A stretch of 34,126 nt of DNA. Source: DATLYH01 sp035575035 (GTDB taxonomy: Bacteria; Planctomycetota; Planctomycetia; Gemmatales; Gemmataceae). Where the stretch lies: assembly GCA_035575035.1 (NCBI GenBank), contig DATLYH010000080.1, positions 1 to 34,126 of the forward strand, written 5' to 3'. Below are positions 25,011 through 32,119 of this stretch, one piece after another (position 1 is the first letter of the stretch; every line of letters begins with the position of its first letter). A model generated the notes under the pieces. That model was given only the letters and a program-made list of their open reading frames with translations. It searched no databases and was not told the origin of the DNA. The position numbers and the translations under genes are program-made.

Positions 25011-25874
25011 ATGGCTGCGCTGCGCATCGGCCAGTTCCAGGTCCTCGGCCAGCTCGGGACCGGCGCCCACAGCACCATTCTGCACATCCGCCGCCGTGCC
25101 GACGCCAAGCACTATGCCCTGAAGGTCGTGCTGATCCAGGGGCCCGATGATCACAAGTTCCTGGAGCAGGCTCGCCACGAGTTCCGCGTCGCCCAGATGC
25201 TCGACCACCCGAACCTGATCAAGATCTACGCCCTGGAGACGCAGCGCGACTGGCTGTTCCGGGTCCGCAAGGTCCACCTGTTGATAGAGTATGTCAACGG
25301 CAAGACACTGGACACCTGCCCGCGCATCCTCCCCCTGCCGAAACTGGTCCAGGTCTTCGAGCGCGTGGCGGCGGGAGTGGTCCACATGCACCGTCGCGGC
25401 GTCTGCCATGCCGACCTGAAACCGAACAACATCATGCTTAGTCGCACCGGCGACGTGAAAATCATCGACTACGGCCTGGCCTGGATCAAGGGGGAGGACA
25501 AGGGCCGGGTGCAGGGAACGCCCGAGTACATGGCCCCCGAGCAGGCCAAGAAGAGCATCGTCAACGAGCAGACCGACATCTACAACTTCGGCGCCACCAT
25601 GTACCGCCTGGTGACGTGGCGCAATCCGCCCCGCGCCATCCCGACAGAAGGAGGCATGGTGCTGGACAACCGGCTCTGGCAGCAGATGCTCAAGCCGGTG
25701 CAGGAGTACAACCCCGAGGCGCCGCCGGCCCTGTGCAACCTGATCCACCGCTGCCTGGCATACTATCCCCAAAACCGTCCTGCCCGGATGAGCGAGGTCC
25801 ACGCCGAGCTCCAGGAGTTGGTCGAGGCGCTGGTCCGTTCCCCCGAAGACCGCCTGGAGCTGCTGGAATGGTGA
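25011..25874 (+). CDS. Small soluble Hanks-type Ser/Thr kinase with HAD and DYG motifs
   Basis: 287 residues made up of one kinase domain with no membrane segment or accessory domain. Visible elements are a modified glycine loop GQLGTGAHST (13-22), catalytic Lys38 in YALKV, the catalytic loop HADLKPNN with Asp135, Lys137 and Asn140, DYG (153-155) in place of DFG, and PEYMAPEQ. All catalytic residues are present, so it is probably active. The Arg before the catalytic Asp is Ala, making it a non-RD kinase, usually less dependent on activation-loop phosphorylation. It is divergent from putA (104-base gap). Substrates cannot be inferred. Confidence 0.88.
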   Translation: MAALRIGQFQVLGQLGTGAHSTILHIRRRADAKHYALKVVLIQGPDDHKFLEQARHEFRVAQMLDHPNLIKIYALETQRDWLFRVRKVHLLIEYVNGKTLDTCPRILPLPKLVQVFERVAAGVVHMHRRGVCHADLKPNNIMLSRTGDVKIIDYGLAWIKGEDKGRVQGTPEYMAPEQAKKSIVNEQTDIYNFGATMYRLVTWRNPPRAIPTEGGMVLDNRLWQQMLKPVQEYNPEAPPALCNLIHRCLAYYPQNRPARMSEVHAELQELVEALVRSPEDRLELLEW

Positions 25875-25895
25875 ACCAGGAATGGGGAACTGGAA

Positions 25896-27257
25896 TCAGA
25901 CCATTCCCTCTTCTTGCAGCAGATCCAGCGCGCCGGCCACGGCCGCGACCGTCTGTTCAAGGTCGGCTTCGGTATGGGCCATGGTTGTCATGCCGCTCAG
26001 CCCCGGCAGGTCCACGCCGTTAAGAAGCATCGCCCGGCGGAAGGCATGGACCAGGCGAACGTTCTTCGGGCCGTCCAGCCGGTTCAGGTCGCCGCCGTAG
26101 GGGATGAAGTCATCGCTGTCCGGTCGAGGGCCCTGGTAGCCGGGCAATAGCTTGAAGCCGGAGAACTCGCCGTAGGCCACCCAGTTGATGCCGCGGGCGG
26201 CGAAGAGGGCATTGAGTTTCTGCCGCAGCAGCCGGCCGTTCTCGTTGGCCCGGCGGCATGGTTCGCCGGTGGCCACGATTTGCAAAGCGGCCGAGCCTGC
26301 CGCCGCGGAGAGCGGATTGGCGTTGAAGGTGCCGGGGTGCTTCATCTTCGGCTTGCCGGGGCGGAATTCCAGCGCGGCCAGGATGTCGGCCCGGCCGGCC
26401 AGGCAGCCGCCCGGCAGACCGCCGGCCAGCACCTTGGCCAGCGTCGTTAGGTCCGGCGTCACCCCATAATGTCCCTGGGCCCCGCCCGGGTGGACGCGGA
26501 AGCCGGTGATCACCTCGTCAAAGATCAGCAGCCGACCGAGCCGGCTGGTGATCTCGCGCAGCGCCTTGAGGAAGTCGCCGCGGATCGGCACGGCGCCGAA
26601 GTGGCCTCCCGTCGGCTCCAGGATCACGCCGCCGATCTGCGGGTCGCTCACCAGGGTCCGCTCTACCATGTCGGGGTCGTTGGGCGGCACGATGACCGTC
26701 TCGGCCTGCACCTCGGCCGGGATGCCGGGGACGGTGGTGCCGTCGTAGGGCGGATCAGCGCCGGGGATGAGGTAGTCGTGCCAGCCGTGGAAATGACCAG
26801 CGAACTTGAGCACCCGCGGCCGGCCGGTGAAGAGCCGGGCCAACCGCAGGGCCATCAGCGTCGCCTCGGTTCCGGAGGAGACAAAGCGCAGCCGCTCGGC
26901 CGACGGCACCAACCGCTGTACCCAACGGCCCCATTCAATTTCCAGCTCATGGCAGGCGCCGGGATGGGTGCCCCGGGCCGCCTGCCGCCGGATCGCCTCG
27001 ACGACGGCCGGGTGGCTGTGGCCCAACAGCAGTGCGCCGTGGCCCGACCAGAAGTCGATCAGCCGATGGCCGTCCACATCCCACTTGTACGCCCCCTCAG
27101 CCCGGTCGATGTAGATGGGGAACGGCTCCAGGTGGCGCAGGTCGTGGGTAACGCCATTAGGGAAGATGTGGCGGGCCTGCTCGTGGAGCCGGCGGGAACC
27201 GGCGAACTCGGCCTCGTAACGCTCCGTCAGCGAACGTTGTGCCGCGGCTACACTCAT
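25896..27257 (-). CDS. Class III PLP aminotransferase, glutamate-1-semialdehyde aminomutase-like
   Basis: 453 residues, fold-type I PLP enzyme. It has YIDRAEGAYKWDVDGHRLID near the start, the SSGTEA phosphate-binding loop, IFDEVITGFR with the cofactor-contacting Asp, and the PLP lysine in TTLAKVLAGGLPGG. Overall similarity is to HemL and its relatives. The N-terminal FPNGVTHDLRHLEPFP differs from the conserved HemL stretch, and no heme gene adjoins it, so I see it as a paralogue with another substrate. GAGGT lies 6 bases before the ATG. It follows the OYE-family gene on the same strand, which suggests a shared catabolic or biosynthetic context. Confidence 0.85.
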   Translation of the reverse strand: MSVAAAQRSLTERYEAEFAGSRRLHEQARHIFPNGVTHDLRHLEPFPIYIDRAEGAYKWDVDGHRLIDFWSGHGALLLGHSHPAVVEAIRRQAARGTHPGACHELEIEWGRWVQRLVPSAERLRFVSSGTEATLMALRLARLFTGRPRVLKFAGHFHGWHDYLIPGADPPYDGTTVPGIPAEVQAETVIVPPNDPDMVERTLVSDPQIGGVILEPTGGHFGAVPIRGDFLKALREITSRLGRLLIFDEVITGFRVHPGGAQGHYGVTPDLTTLAKVLAGGLPGGCLAGRADILAALEFRPGKPKMKHPGTFNANPLSAAAGSAALQIVATGEPCRRANENGRLLRQKLNALFAARGINWVAYGEFSGFKLLPGYQGPRPDSDDFIPYGGDLNRLDGPKNVRLVHAFRRAMLLNGVDLPGLSGMTTMAHTEADLEQTVAAVAGALDLLQEEGMV

Positions 27258-27348
27258 CGGACACCTCAGGAAGGATGCTAGGCGGACCTCAACACTGACC
27301 TACCAGGATAAAGGACCGCCGCACCGCAGGAAAGGGGGAGGTCTGCGC

Positions 27349-27403
27349 CCCAACGAATTAAACCCTGAAGCGCTAGCGAAGGCGGAGGGCGGCCTTCGTT
27401 GGG
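27349..27403 (-). terminator. Hairpin between the OYE-family gene and the aminotransferase gene
   Basis: Perfect 7-bp arms CGAAGGC (27377-27383) and GCCTTCG (27392-27398) lie just past the OYE-family stop. An alternative 9-bp pairing joins CCCAACGAA (27349-27357) to TTCGTTGGG (27395-27403). No T-run follows, so it may be a weak terminator or a dispersed palindromic repeat. Confidence 0.4.
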
Positions 27404-27414
27404 AAGGGAGCCTG

Positions 27415-28845
27415 TCAGGCGGGAGGCGGCGGCTTCTTGGCCTGCTCCCAGATCGGACCATAGACCTCCTTGTCAAACGGCGGGCAACCGGTGGCAAACT
27501 GGCCCAGTTCATTGTGCTTGGCGCGCATCAGGGCGGTGCAATAGCTGAACGTCCGGCAGACGCGCTTGCGCTCGAGCCGGCCCTGTTCCCTCAGTTGACG
27601 GGCGAAGTCGGGCAGCGGCAGCGACGCCCGGCCGGCGCCGACGAAGGTGATCCGCCCGTCACGGACATTGGCCGCCCCCGCGTGTGGGAAAAACTCCTGG
27701 AGATAACTGTAGCCGCTCCCCACCATCGGCAGGTCGGGATACATCTGCTGCAACTGTCCCGCCAGGCGGACATGGCGGTCCACGCCGATCAGCGGATGCT
27801 CGGGGGGCTCGTAGCCGTCGGGCGGCGGATACTCGAACGGCCGGATGACATGCATGACCGCGTAAGGGTTGCCCATGCTGATATTGACCAGGGCCACCCC
27901 CAACCGGGCCATCTCGCCGATCCACCAGGCCGGCTCGGTCAGGTCGGGCGTCAGCGGGTCGTCCTCGCGCGTGCCCCAGGCGCTAAGGACCGGAGCGGTC
28001 CAGGGGCATGGCTCGCCCGCGTCGCTGCCGGGCCGCTTGCGGAAGGGGATGCAGTCGAAGACATTCAGCCGGGTGGCGATTACCAGACCGGGCACCTCGT
28101 CGCGGATGCGAGTGAAGATCTCGCGGGCCAGTCGGGTGCGGTTCTCCAGGCTCCCCCCATAGGGACCGGGCCGGGTCTTCGCCGCCAGCAGCTCGTTGAG
28201 CAGGTAGCGGTGGCACTGCTTGATATCAACAAACTGAAAGCCGATGCGCCAGGCCAACCGAGCGGCCGCGACATAATGATCGGGCAGCCGTCTGAGGTAA
28301 TCATCGTCGAGCAGCGGGTAGTCGGCGTCAACGACCCGGCCGGTCGCCCGGTCAGCCACGGTGCGCGGGTCGAGGATCGGGTCATGGAAGGCGATCAGTG
28401 GCCGGTGGTAGCTGTAGCGGCCGGAGTGGGTCAACTGTAACCCGACGACCAGGTCATCATCCGAGCCGAACGCCTCGCGGTGCGCCCGGCGGCAGTCGCG
28501 CAGCATCCGTTCCAGGTCGGAGGCAGTCTGATCATTGATCAGGAGCTGGCGCGGGTTGGCCCGCCCCTCCTCAATGACAGCGGTGGCCTCGCCCCAGAGG
28601 AGTTTGGCGCCGCCGGCGCCGAAGCGGCGGTAGCGGCGGAAGGTCAGCTCGTCGGGCCGGCCGTCAAGGGTGCCGTCGCAGCCTTCCATCGGCTGGATGC
28701 AGAGGCGGTTGCCGACGCGCAGCGGGCCGACGGCTGCCGGCTGAAACAGGGGGCTGAAGTCCTCGCTGAAGCGCAAATCGAGGCCGAGCTGCCGGCACTC
28801 GGCGGCCAGGTCGTCAAGGGAATGGAACTTGAAGTAGCGGGCCAA
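27415..28845 (-). CDS. Old-yellow-enzyme family NADH:flavin oxidoreductase
   Basis: 476 residues. The FMN barrel shows PMEGCDGT, GLQLTHSGRYS (catalytic His plus GR) and DIKQCHRYLLNELLAA followed by GPYGGSLENRTRLAREI, the classic signature of the family. The C-terminus carries three cysteines (CRTFSYC and, 17 residues later, GC), which recall but do not match the 4Fe-4S pattern of 2,4-dienoyl-CoA reductases. There is no second FAD/NAD domain. The start is taken as TTG at 28845: an in-frame stop at 28857-28855 excludes upstream starts, and the next Met lies within the barrel. No clear ribosome site is seen. The substrate is unknown. Confidence 0.85.
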   Translation of the reverse strand: MARYFKFHSLDDLAAECRQLGLDLRFSEDFSPLFQPAAVGPLRVGNRLCIQPMEGCDGTLDGRPDELTFRRYRRFGAGGAKLLWGEATAVIEEGRANPRQLLINDQTASDLERMLRDCRRAHREAFGSDDDLVVGLQLTHSGRYSYHRPLIAFHDPILDPRTVADRATGRVVDADYPLLDDDYLRRLPDHYVAAARLAWRIGFQFVDIKQCHRYLLNELLAAKTRPGPYGGSLENRTRLAREIFTRIRDEVPGLVIATRLNVFDCIPFRKRPGSDAGEPCPWTAPVLSAWGTREDDPLTPDLTEPAWWIGEMARLGVALVNISMGNPYAVMHVIRPFEYPPPDGYEPPEHPLIGVDRHVRLAGQLQQMYPDLPMVGSGYSYLQEFFPHAGAANVRDGRITFVGAGRASLPLPDFARQLREQGRLERKRVCRTFSYCTALMRAKHNELGQFATGCPPFDKEVYGPIWEQAKKPPPPA

Positions 28846-28881
28846 GGGAGGGCTCTATCCTTCGGGCAACTGGCGATCACA

Positions 28882-28937
28882 ACAACCGAAGGCCGACCGA
28901 ACGCCCACAGACAGGCGCCTGGCCGGCCTTCGGTTGT
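28882..28937 (-). terminator. Perfect 14-bp stem hairpin downstream of the TIM-barrel isomerase gene
   Basis: ACAACCGAAGGCCG (28882-28895) and its exact complement (28924-28937) are separated by 28 bases. It starts 31 bases after the stop of the isomerase/epimerase-like gene and precedes the OYE-family gene. The strong stem fits a transcription terminator, although the following sequence on the minus strand (TTGTGATCG) is only weakly T-rich. It could also block read-through in both directions. Confidence 0.6.
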
Positions 28938-28968
28938 CTTATGGAGCGGCAGACTTCTTGTCCGGCGT

Positions 28969-29808
28969 TCAGGCCGCCAGACATTCCTTCAGGTAGCGAA
29001 TGCCGTGGGCGACATCGGCCAGGCGCTGTTCCTGGTTGCCGACCTCGCGCTCGATGCAGAGCGGTCCCTGGTAGCCGACTTGCTTCAGCGTCTGGATGAA
29101 CTTCTTGATATTGACCTCTCCCTGGCCCAGCGGCACCTCCTCGCCCCAGGTGCCGGGCACCTTGGTGCGGATGGCATCCTTGACATGGACGCTGCGGATG
29201 TCAGGGCCGAGGATCTCGACGGCCCGGATGGGGTCCCCCTTGTCGTACAAGATCATGTTGGCCGGGTCGAAATTCACCTTCAGGTTGGGGCACTTCAGCT
29301 CGTCAAGGGTCAGGCGGAGCAGCTCGGCCGTCTCCTGGCCGGTCTCGAAGGCGACGGTCACACCCTTGGCCTGGGCCAGGTCGGCGACCTGGGCCAGAGT
29401 GTCGAGGAACGGCTTGCGATCGGGGTCGCCCGGTTCGGGGATGAAGCCGGCGTGCAGCATCAGGTCGGTCAGCCCCAGGGCGCGGGTGCGGTCCAGGGCC
29501 CAGCGGAAGCGCTCCAGCCGCTCTGGCCGCAGCGCCGGGTCACCGAAGCCACCGGTCTTCTGGATGGTCTGCGGCGTGGTGTAGTCCTCGCCGGGAAAGC
29601 CGAGCATGGCCCCGACCATGCGGAAGCCGGCAGCGCGGGCGGCCTCCGGCATGCGGTCTCCCTCCTCCCAGGCGGCATGGTGCGGATCGCCGCAAGCGAT
29701 CTGCACCACGTCGATCCCCAGGCGGTCGAGCAGCCGCTTCAGCTCCGGTATACTCTTGACTTGCAGCGACCAGCTGCACACCCCAATGGCCAGCGGTTCG
29801 ATTGGCAT
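28969..29808 (-). CDS. Sugar phosphate isomerase/epimerase-like TIM barrel protein
   Basis: 279 residues of the xylose isomerase-like/AP endonuclease 2 superfamily. It opens with LAIGVCSWSLQVKSIPELKR. It continues with LMLHAGFIP, the metal-site segments VAFETGQET (Glu), KVNFDPANMILY (Asp) and RSVHVKDA (His), and ends with GPLCIEREVG (Glu). These residues form the divalent-metal site of this superfamily, so it should be an active cytosolic isomerase or epimerase on a sugar or polyol. The exact substrate is not visible. GGAGG lies 6 bases before the ATG, partly touching a heptamer repeat element. Confidence 0.85.
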   Translation of the reverse strand: MPIEPLAIGVCSWSLQVKSIPELKRLLDRLGIDVVQIACGDPHHAAWEEGDRMPEAARAAGFRMVGAMLGFPGEDYTTPQTIQKTGGFGDPALRPERLERFRWALDRTRALGLTDLMLHAGFIPEPGDPDRKPFLDTLAQVADLAQAKGVTVAFETGQETAELLRLTLDELKCPNLKVNFDPANMILYDKGDPIRAVEILGPDIRSVHVKDAIRTKVPGTWGEEVPLGQGEVNIKKFIQTLKQVGYQGPLCIEREVGNQEQRLADVAHGIRYLKECLAA

Positions 29809-29818
29809 GGGAACCTCC

Positions 29819-29930
29819 TCAGGGGTCAGGGGAAAGGAGTCAGGGGTCAGAATACAGGGATGGAAGTCGGAGTCGCCAGCGCATTCGGTTGCTGAAAACC
29901 CTGTCCCCTCACCCCTGACCCCTTGGTCTT
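29819..29930. repeat. Heptamer inverted element between clpS and the isomerase gene (word AGGGGTC)
   Basis: The left arm (29819-29858) has heptads AGGGGTC, AGGGGAA, AGGAGTC, AGGGGTC; the right arm (29901-29928) has CCTCACC, CCTGACC, CCTTGGT. The clpS stop codon (29929-29931) overlaps the outer end of the right arm. The left arm abuts the ribosome site of the downstream isomerase gene. It fills nearly the whole intergenic space. Confidence 0.82.
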
Positions 29931-30282
29931 ACCCGCCCGGGGCGGGCTCGATGCAGCAATGAAGCGGGCCGAGTTGGGCGCCGTCGTGGTCGCGGATCTC
30001 GTGGAAGGTGCGGATCTGCTCTGCCTTTAACTCGGCCACCTCCTTGGGGCCGGTCCAGACGACCGACCGACCGGTGGTGTGTGCCTGCAAGGTCAGCTGG
30101 TAGGCGCGCTCCGTCGTGTAGCCCAGGGCCTTGCGCAGCGTCTCCACCACGAACTCGAATGAATGATAATCGTCGTTCTCCAAAACGACATTGTACGGCG
30201 GCACTCGCCGGGTGCGGGTCTGCTCGCGCGGGCTGGTCTTGGTGTTGACGATCACGTCGGGCTTGGCAGGTTCGGTGCTCAT
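29929..30282 (-). CDS. clpS: ClpS, adaptor of the Clp protease
   Basis: 117 residues. The core PPYNVVLENDDYHSFEFVV has the Asn-Asp-Asp of the N-degron pocket and continues with VETLRKALGYTTERAYQL and AHTTGRSVVWTG. ClpS delivers proteins with destabilising N-terminal residues to ClpA(C)P. A charged, flexible N-terminal tail (about 1-27) is usual for the family and is needed to affect the unfoldase. AAGGGG precedes the ATG. No clpA or clpC is present nearby, so it is a stand-alone gene among catabolic genes. Confidence 0.92.
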   Translation of the reverse strand: MSTEPAKPDVIVNTKTSPREQTRTRRVPPYNVVLENDDYHSFEFVVETLRKALGYTTERAYQLTLQAHTTGRSVVWTGPKEVAELKAEQIRTFHEIRDHDGAQLGPLHCCIEPAPGG

Positions 30283-30309
30283 TGGGAACCCCTTGCCTGT
30301 CGGAATAAT

Positions 30310-30343
30310 GCCGGGAGTAATCGCACGATTATTCTAACCCGGC
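30310..30343 (-). promoter_or_regulatory. Nested palindrome upstream of clpS
   Basis: An inner palindrome TAATCG-CA-CGATTA (30318-30331) lies within outer arms GCCGGG (30310-30315) and CCCGGC (30338-30343). It is 27 bases upstream of the clpS start and 57 bases downstream of the ACMSD-like gene stop. On the minus strand it is followed by ATTATT. It may be a terminator for the upstream gene or an operator for clpS; sequence alone does not decide. Confidence 0.45.
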
Positions 30344-30399
30344 GCTGGTGAGGCCGCCAAGCATGAACACCGCCACCGACAAACACTGGCCCTGCCGGT

Positions 30400-31419
30400 T
30401 CAGGCGGTCGAAGTGAATCGGCGGGCATCGAGCCCCAGAAACTCCAGGGCGGTGCCAGCGAGCAGCCGCTGTTTCGTCGCGGGGCTCAGGTCGGTCATCG
30501 ATTCGATCAGCTGTCCCGGGACCGCCTCGCCCAGCGGAAACGGATAATCGGACCCCAGGGCGATCCGGTCGGCACCGACCAGTTTGATCAGTCCCCGCAG
30601 GGCATCGGCGTCGTGGACCAGCGAATCGAGGTAGAACCGGCCCAGGTAGCTGCGCGGACTGTTCTTCGTATGGACGGCGCACAGGTCGGGCCGGACGTGG
30701 AAGCCATGCTCGATCCGGCCGATGGTGCCGGGGAAGGCCCCGCCGCCATGAGCGAAAGCGATCCGCAGTCGCGGCAGCCGGTCAAGCACGCCGCCGAAGA
30801 TCACCGAGCAGATGGCCAGCGCCGTCTCGGCCGGCATGCCGACCAGCCACGCTAGCCAGTACTTGCTCATGCGCTCCCGGCCGAGCATGTCCCAGGGGTG
30901 GACGAAGACGGCAGCGCTGAGTTCCTGGGCCGCTTCCAGCACCGGGAAGACAGACGGATGGTCCAGGTTCCAGTCGTTAACGTGGCTGCCGATCTCGATG
31001 CCGCACAGCCCCAACTCATTGATGCAGCGCTCCAGTTCGCGGACGGCCCGGTCGGGGTCCTGCATGGGGAGGGTGCCCAGGCCCACGAAGTGACGGGGGT
31101 ATTCCCGCACCACTTCGGCAATGTGGTCGTTCAGCAGCCGGCTCAGGTCGTGGGCATGCTCGGCCTTGGCCCAGTAGCAGAACATCACCGGTACGGTCGA
31201 GAGCACCTGCACATCGACACCGACCGCCTGACAGTCGGCAAGTCGGCGGCGCGGGTCCCAGGTGTTGTCCTGGATTTCGCGGAAAGTCTGGCCATTGATC
31301 ACCAACCGGGCGCAGCCAGCACCGGTATGCTCAATCTGTACGAAGCCGTCGCAGCCGTAGCGCTGGCGCAGATCGGGCCAGTCCCGCGGCAGGATGTGGG
31401 TGTGAATATCGATCTTCAT
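30400..31419 (-). CDS. ACMSD-like amidohydrolase (2-amino-3-carboxymuconate-6-semialdehyde decarboxylase)
   Basis: 339 residues of the metal-dependent amidohydrolase superfamily. The metal site is visible as HTH (H6, H8) at the N-terminus, FVHPWDM, FAHGGGAFPG and the late Asp in LGSDYPFPLGE, the pattern of ACMSD. ACMSD decarboxylates the product of 3-hydroxyanthranilate dioxygenase, steering tryptophan carbon away from NAD synthesis. The gene for that dioxygenase lies directly upstream on the same strand, which strongly supports the assignment. The ATG at 31419 is formed inside the edge of a heptamer repeat, and no normal ribosome site is seen, so the start may be weak or coupled. Confidence 0.88.
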   Translation of the reverse strand: MKIDIHTHILPRDWPDLRQRYGCDGFVQIEHTGAGCARLVINGQTFREIQDNTWDPRRRLADCQAVGVDVQVLSTVPVMFCYWAKAEHAHDLSRLLNDHIAEVVREYPRHFVGLGTLPMQDPDRAVRELERCINELGLCGIEIGSHVNDWNLDHPSVFPVLEAAQELSAAVFVHPWDMLGRERMSKYWLAWLVGMPAETALAICSVIFGGVLDRLPRLRIAFAHGGGAFPGTIGRIEHGFHVRPDLCAVHTKNSPRSYLGRFYLDSLVHDADALRGLIKLVGADRIALGSDYPFPLGEAVPGQLIESMTDLSPATKQRLLAGTALEFLGLDARRFTSTA

Positions 31420-31538
31420 TTGTCATTGGTCATTTGTCATTGGTCATTTGTCATTGGTCATTCGTCCTTGGTCCTTACTCCGAAGAACCCTTCCCAATGA
31501 CAAATGACCAATGACAAATGACCAATGACGAATGACTA
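31417..31538. repeat. Heptamer inverted element between the dioxygenase and decarboxylase genes (words CATTTGT/CATTGGT)
   Basis: Alternating heptads CATTTGT and CATTGGT (31417-31478), a loop of about 15 bases, then AATGACA/AATGACC heptads (31495-31538). Complementarity covers over 40 bases, the longest of the group. It contains the start codon of the ACMSD-like gene at one end and the stop codon (31536-31538) of the dioxygenase gene at the other. The gap between the two genes is therefore entirely this element. Confidence 0.93.
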
Positions 31539-32042
31539 AACCTCGAAGACCGTGCCGCAGGCCTTGCAGGTGCGGACTTCGGGGTGGCTGTGGAAGTACT
31601 CCAGGATCGGCTTGAGCTGCTTGCCCAGGTCCACCAGGTGGAACTCGGCATCGTGGACGACCGCGCCGCACTTTTGGCAGAACCAACGCAGGTGGTCGTT
31701 GGCTCCTTCCGGCCGGCGGCGCTCGACCACCAGGCCGACCGTGTTGGCGGGGCGCTGCGGCGAGTGCGGGATGCCGGCCGGCAACAGGAACATCTCCCCC
31801 TGGCGGATAGGGATGTCGCGCTGCCGACCGTCCTCCAGGACCCGGAGCACGATGTCCCCCTCGATCTGGTAGAACATCTCCTCGGTCGGGTTGACATGGA
31901 AGTCGGTGCGCTGGTTGGGCCCGCCGACGATCATCACCATCAGGTCACCGTTCCAGATCATGGCGTTGCCGACCGGCGGCCGCAGCAGGTGGCGATGCTC
32001 CTCGATCCACTGCTGTAGGTTAAAGGGAGCGAGTTGGGACAT
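31536..32042 (-). CDS. 3-hydroxyanthranilate 3,4-dioxygenase
   Basis: 168 residues, a cupin enzyme that opens the ring of 3-hydroxyanthranilate in the kynurenine pathway. The catalytic iron ligands are visible as His49, Glu55 and His93, with substrate-binding Arg45. The second, rubredoxin-like iron site typical of bacterial enzymes is complete: Cys122, Cys125, Cys159 and Cys162 (CQKC and CKAC). These positions fit the bacterial enzyme closely. The product is used by the ACMSD-like enzyme encoded next. No other kynurenine genes are in the window. Confidence 0.95.
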   Translation of the reverse strand: MSQLAPFNLQQWIEEHRHLLRPPVGNAMIWNGDLMVMIVGGPNQRTDFHVNPTEEMFYQIEGDIVLRVLEDGRQRDIPIRQGEMFLLPAGIPHSPQRPANTVGLVVERRRPEGANDHLRWFCQKCGAVVHDAEFHLVDLGKQLKPILEYFHSHPEVRTCKACGTVFEV

Positions 32043-32119
32043 GATCGGATCTCCGTGAAGGGGATGAGCGCCGTTGCGGGGTACACCGGCCAGTTGACAC
32101 TGGCCACTCTCCTATCATT

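Noticed and set aside
25896..27257. Annotation of the aminotransferase as the housekeeping hemL
   Set aside because: The fold and PLP site match, but the N-terminal conserved HemL stretch differs and there is no heme gene context, so a paralogue is more likely.
28480..29895. Plus-strand open frame of 471 codons
   Set aside because: It lies antisense to the OYE-family and isomerase genes and spans the hairpin between them; no recognisable motif.
31417..31538. Possible CRISPR array because of regularly repeated short words
   Set aside because: Repeats are 7 bp without unique spacers and occur as complementary arms; no cas genes are present.
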